Source: Gnetum montanum (taxonomy: Eukaryota > Streptophyta > Gnetopsida > Gnetales > Gnetaceae). From it: 20,164 nt of DNA. The number at the start of each line of letters is the position of its first letter. The stretch's first letter is position 1. Of the stretch, positions 16,557 to 20,164 are shown in pieces. Below the pieces are notes generated by a model. It was not told the DNA's origin and did no database searches. It saw only the letters and a program-made list of their open reading frames with translations. A program made the position numbers and the translations under genes. The stretch covers positions 47,929 to 68,092 of the forward strand of contig MNCI01002250.1 of NCBI GenBank assembly GCA_015680685.1, written 5' to 3'.

Positions 16557-19337
16557 TCATGTAGTTCCTGGTGGTGATGGCTCCTCCATGAGTGCCTTTT
16601 TCTTGTTTTGTGCTCCAGGTCTTGGGATTTTATGGCATCGAAGTATAGCCTGGAGTTTCTCCTCTTTAGTTCGGGGATCCTATGCCAGCCATGCTAATGT
16701 TTCAATGTTTGATGGGGTCAGCACCTCCCATGGGCATGGTAGTTGCAGAAACATTTTATTTGCTTTGACATACCAAGATGCAAACACCCGTTCTTCCTCC
16801 TCGTAAGCTCTGGCTTTATCTCTGTATTCTTGAAAGTTTACGAGCCATCGAGCCAAGTCTATTGTGATACCTTTCTACCCCTGGTAGCTTACTTTAACCA
16901 CCTCGAGTTCAGAATTTACAACCTCCAATTTTTGCAATATTTTCTTGCATTCTACAAATTCTATTTCATATTTTACGTAGGTGGTGACTACCTATTGCTT
17001 GAGCTCTATTCTCAGACACCCTGTTGTTAACATGGAAAGGTTGGCATACCGCAGGTTTGCCAACTCCATGTACTTTGTAAGGTCTTGGATCTATAGGTCT
17101 CAGCTCTTAACTTCTACTTGGTGGGCAAATGCATATGTGTCCAATATGGCCCACCAATCAGTGTGTTGAGCATTGAGAGCATTGATGTGGGCCTTGGCCA
17201 TATGGATCTCTTTCTCAATGATTTATTTATACATCCCCACCTGGTCTCGAAAATTCTCCTTTCGGTTTTCATGTCATTTACCCTCATTCTGCCACACACT
17301 TATTTCAATGGTCTTCTTCTGACGGATGGTGCATACCTCCTCCATCGTGAGGGTTCGATTTTCCTTGGCTAAATAGTTCATGTCATGGTTGACACTAATT
17401 AGTTATTCTCGCAACCGTTGAAAATGTTCTTCGAGAACATTCTTTTGTTTCTCCACAGAGGTCAACCAAAGGTTGTCAGCAACAAGTTGTTTATTTTCCT
17501 CTTATAAGGCTTTGAGTGCCTTGGTGTGTGCGTGTCGTAGAGGCATCCCAAATAGCCTTCTCTTTTTCTTCTACCACCCTTTTATTCTCTGTCAATAGCT
17601 TAGTAAGTTGCTCATTTCTAAAATTGTTTAGCTAGTCTAAGGGAATAAATTGAAAAGGATCTCGCTGTGCTACTTACAGGGTCACAAGCCTTTCTTGCAA
17701 TCTTTGCACTTTTGCTTTAGCATGCTCAGCCCTCATCTCCATTAAGACCAGCTTCCCCTTGGTGGAAATGAGGTCTAATTGTATTGTTGTAACATCCTAT
17801 GGGATGTTAAATAAGGACGTCATTACCTATCCTATTTGTAGAAATCGATCAAGTACATCCTCATGTTCCGTAGGAGTCATTGAGGTATTAGCCAGAGTTT
17901 GAGCATCCCATGCTCCTGTAAGATCTGTCGATGGCACAATAGGCACATTGAATGATTTTTTAATGTGGTCTGTGACCACTTCTGCAGCTCTTGCTGCATC
18001 TTGGTGCTGCATGAATACCACTGTGGCCCCTTCCCTAGTTTCTAACTGCACCTGAAAGGATGCAATGTTCCTTGAGATCTGTTGTGACCAAGTGCTCTCT
18101 CCTCCTCCTGTCTGAATGGACACTTCACCCCACACACGATCTATAGAAACTGTAGGTTGTACAACATCATTGATGATGCAGAAGAGATCTGCGTCATCAC
18201 GACTTTCCCAACTGACTATCTCAGCGATGGCCATGAGATGGCTCATCGACGGTCTGTAATCTTGCAGTAATGGTGGTGGTTGATCCTACTGGCCCGTGCT
18301 AGGCCCTTCTTCTTGTTGTTGGCTGGCTCCTATGCTTGGAAGTTGGTTGGGTCCTACAAGTTGAGTTGTAGTTGGCCCTACCATCTGTTCTTTTTCTTCT
18401 TCTAGTCCTAGCGTCTCACCAGTGATTTTTCTTGCAGCTAGTGGCTTTAGCAATTCGGCATATGAAGCATGTTGGGCTTTTCAAAGGACATCATTGGTGT
18501 ATCCTCTGATACCAGCACATCTACATAGCTTTCTGATAAGACAAGGGAAGGGCAATGCAAACTTGCCTGTCTTCCGTTCTTCAAACTGTCTAAGGATCTC
18601 CATAAAATATAGATGAGGCAAGTTAGCATTAACCTTTCCCATCAACACTACACATCCTCTTGCCTCATATGTTGAAATTCTTTTTAAACCTTTTTTGGGG
18701 AAGAGGTGATATGTCCCTATTTTGAAATAAATCCTCTCTGTCGTTGTCAATTCCCCAAAGGTCTTATCTTCCTTGTCGTACACCCTTGCTAAACAAACTC
18801 GTTGCGCATTAGGGTCTGAATAGGTGGACAACTGCACAACCTTTGGCCCTGTATTCAGAAGGTTTAATACTTCCAAAATGGCTTGAACAAAGAAATCAAT
18901 AGTCACACCACAAATGTTAACCGTGGTGCCTTATTCTTTTTTGTGCCAAAATTGGTACGTTTCCCCTACGTACCAAGAACCACTTTCAAAGAGGGTAGGC
19001 CATAATGGGGATCTTTTGAGGTGATCCCTAACGGCCTCTGGAGCAAATTCTGCAAAAGATTCAAAGTTTAATTCCATGATCATTACAATAAATGTGGACC
19101 CTTCATGGATGGCCTAAACACAATCCTGGGGCAATGTGAGATCTCGTCCCTATTCAAACGCTACAACAACTACTCCTTCCACTTGCCTTGATTGTATAGT
19201 AGTAGGGTCTTCTTGGTAGATACTAAATGATTGCTCCTTGCTACATGTTGTTTGGTGCAAACTTGTTCTTCACCTCTCCTAGGTTGTTTGATCCCACCTT
19301 GAGCAGGACCTTCCAGTTGTTCACGTTTCGGGGCCAT
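16557..19337 (-). pseudogene. ORF3 copy B: plant transposon-type domain plus coiled coil
   Basis: This is the longest, best preserved copy: 2781 bp, about 927 codons, from ATG 19337 (Met-Ala-Pro-Lys-Arg) to TGA 16557-16559. After a basic N-terminus and a frame change near 19200-19250, one frame runs to below 17827 with isolated stops (18931-18933, 18481-18483, 18286-18288, 17827-17829). Residues from 'SPLWPTLF' through 'GVTIDFFVQAILEVLNL', 'ERIYFKIGTYHLFP' and 'LPFPCLIRKLCRCAGI' (about 18990-18500) resemble the 'putative plant transposon protein' family (Pfam Transposase_32 type, judged from memory). Next come a Gln/Pro-rich linker (18480-18250), a second folded segment (18246-17830), and a Glu/Lys/Leu-rich coiled coil (about 17750-16850, with a frame change near 17540). 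'VKANKMFLQLPCPWEVL' lies near the end. No transmembrane segment or signal peptide was evident, so a true envelope is unlikely. Its exact role is unknown. Confidence 0.65.
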
Positions 19338-19860
19338 CTACAATCACACAGGGCCAATCATTAGTAAGGTTGTTACCAAAGTTAGGTTATATCTTACTGC
19401 TTGTCTTAATAAATTTTCTTTATCTACATGTGATGTTAATTAAAATGTCCCCGAAAGATTATAATATTGTTAATCCTCTTTGCTTAGGTGGTTTCCAAAT
19501 CTAGTTTCCTAGTATAACTAAGGACNATGATGAATTTTAAAAAAAGTTATGCACTCTTCGGCATGTGCCCCTCCCCCATGACCAAGCTGGACACTTCGAG
19601 TTCAAGTAGGTTCAAACAAAATAAAAATCGTAGAACCAACGAGCGAGGTATGGATATGAAAGTAAGGGACACACAATCGTAAGTTATAGATAGAAATTTG
19701 AAAGACTTCCCCAATGTAAATAGTTGAAAATTATGTTAAGTAGCGTAGGGGGCATCACGTATATATATATTTTTGGGATGCAATATTGCATTGGCCACGA
19801 TATCGTGTACACGATATTGCAGCCTATCGATGTTAGGGCACTTAGGGAATATATCGAATT
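19338..19860 (-). promoter_or_regulatory. ORF3 leader of element B with TATA and palindrome
   Basis: A TATATATATAT run at 19760-19770 lies about 420 bases upstream of ORF3-B. Immediately upstream are CAATATTG (19781-19788) and a perfect 18-base palindrome at 19800-19817 (ATATCGTGTACACGATAT). This mirrors the LTR module at 16248-16343. One ambiguous base (N) is at 19526. Promoter activity is inferred. Confidence 0.5.
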
Positions 19861-20164
19861 TTTAATATTTTTCTAAAATTAACGATGGAATTAAGGACAT
19901 CTGAACTATTGTTAAAGGGTTCCTGGGTAATTCAACTAGTTCTGAAGGCACGAAAATTATGATGGTTTGGAATTTATCAATACGGACCTTAGATCATAAA
20001 GGAGAGAAAAAGGCTATGTGATGATTCATAGGAATGTTTAAATCAAAGGGATAGTTATAAGGGAAAGAATATTGTTGACAACATGCTAAGGGAAATAGAT
20101 GATGTGTGGAAGATGTGGTATGAGTTCAAATTACAAAAATTACACAAGTGGGTCCTCCCCAAAG
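19861..20164 (-). other. Start of the pol-ORF3 spacer of element B
   Basis: No gene was seen. The segment aligns loosely with 10800-11118 of element A and ends in the same 'CCTCCCCAAAG' block. The pol of element B should lie beyond the window's right edge. Confidence 0.45.

Noticed and set aside
16498-17372. Several plus-strand open frames of 60-100 codons
   Set aside because: They are antisense shadows of ORF3-B; the minus-strand reading is conserved with copy A while the plus-strand reading is not.
1-20164. Novel cellular operon, defence system or RNA gene
   Set aside because: No bacterial-type gene spacing, tRNA/rRNA signature or intact cellular ORF was seen; all recognisable coding sequence is retroelement-derived and broken.

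Overview
The window looks like gene-poor nuclear DNA from a plant with a large genome, most likely a conifer or other gymnosperm. It is AT-rich, holds no intact cellular gene, and is built from old, decayed retroelements: plant Ty3/gypsy elements plus a Penelope-like reverse transcriptase fragment. From memory, Penelope-like elements in land plants are best documented in conifers (the Dryad group). This is inference; no marker gene fixes the species.

Layout. 1-1416 (minus) is a fragment of the main Ty3/gypsy family: an LTR piece (about 1180-1416), a leader with a TATA-like box, and the N-terminus of a downstream ORF, called ORF3 here (1-488, cut by the window edge). 1417-3450 is AT-rich DNA without a recognisable gene, with one C-rich, G-quadruplex-prone patch. 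3451-4081 (plus) is a broken Penelope-like reverse transcriptase. About 4100-5690 (plus) is a second, unrelated gypsy-type fragment: presumed LTR, a primer-binding site resembling initiator tRNA-Met, and a broken gag. 5691-6914 is repeat-derived DNA with a diverged ~156-bp tandem duplication.

6915-16365 (minus) reads as one decayed element, called A. Its 3' LTR is 6915-7713, ORF3 is 7920-10118, a leader with its own TATA and ATATC-palindrome cluster precedes ORF3, a 1.5-kb spacer follows, pol is about 12281-15645 (RT, RNase H, integrase), and the 5' LTR is about 15645-16365. Gag and protease appear deleted. 16366-20164 (minus) is the 3' half of a second element, B, of the same family: ORF3 at 16557-19337, better preserved than copy A, with its leader. 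LTR 15645-16365 sits both downstream of ORF3-B and upstream of pol-A, so the two elements share it in tandem.

As a system, the family has LTR, pol, spacer, ORF3, LTR, with everything in one orientation. ORF3 lies where Athila-type elements carry an envelope-like or extra ORF. It encodes a basic N-terminus, a domain resembling the 'putative plant transposon protein' family, and a long coiled coil. The same regulatory module, ATATC palindromes just upstream of a TATA box, occurs in the LTRs and again ahead of ORF3, suggesting a dedicated ORF3 promoter. All coding regions are dead: stops and frameshifts throughout, and pol has substitutions at catalytic positions of RT, RNase H and integrase.
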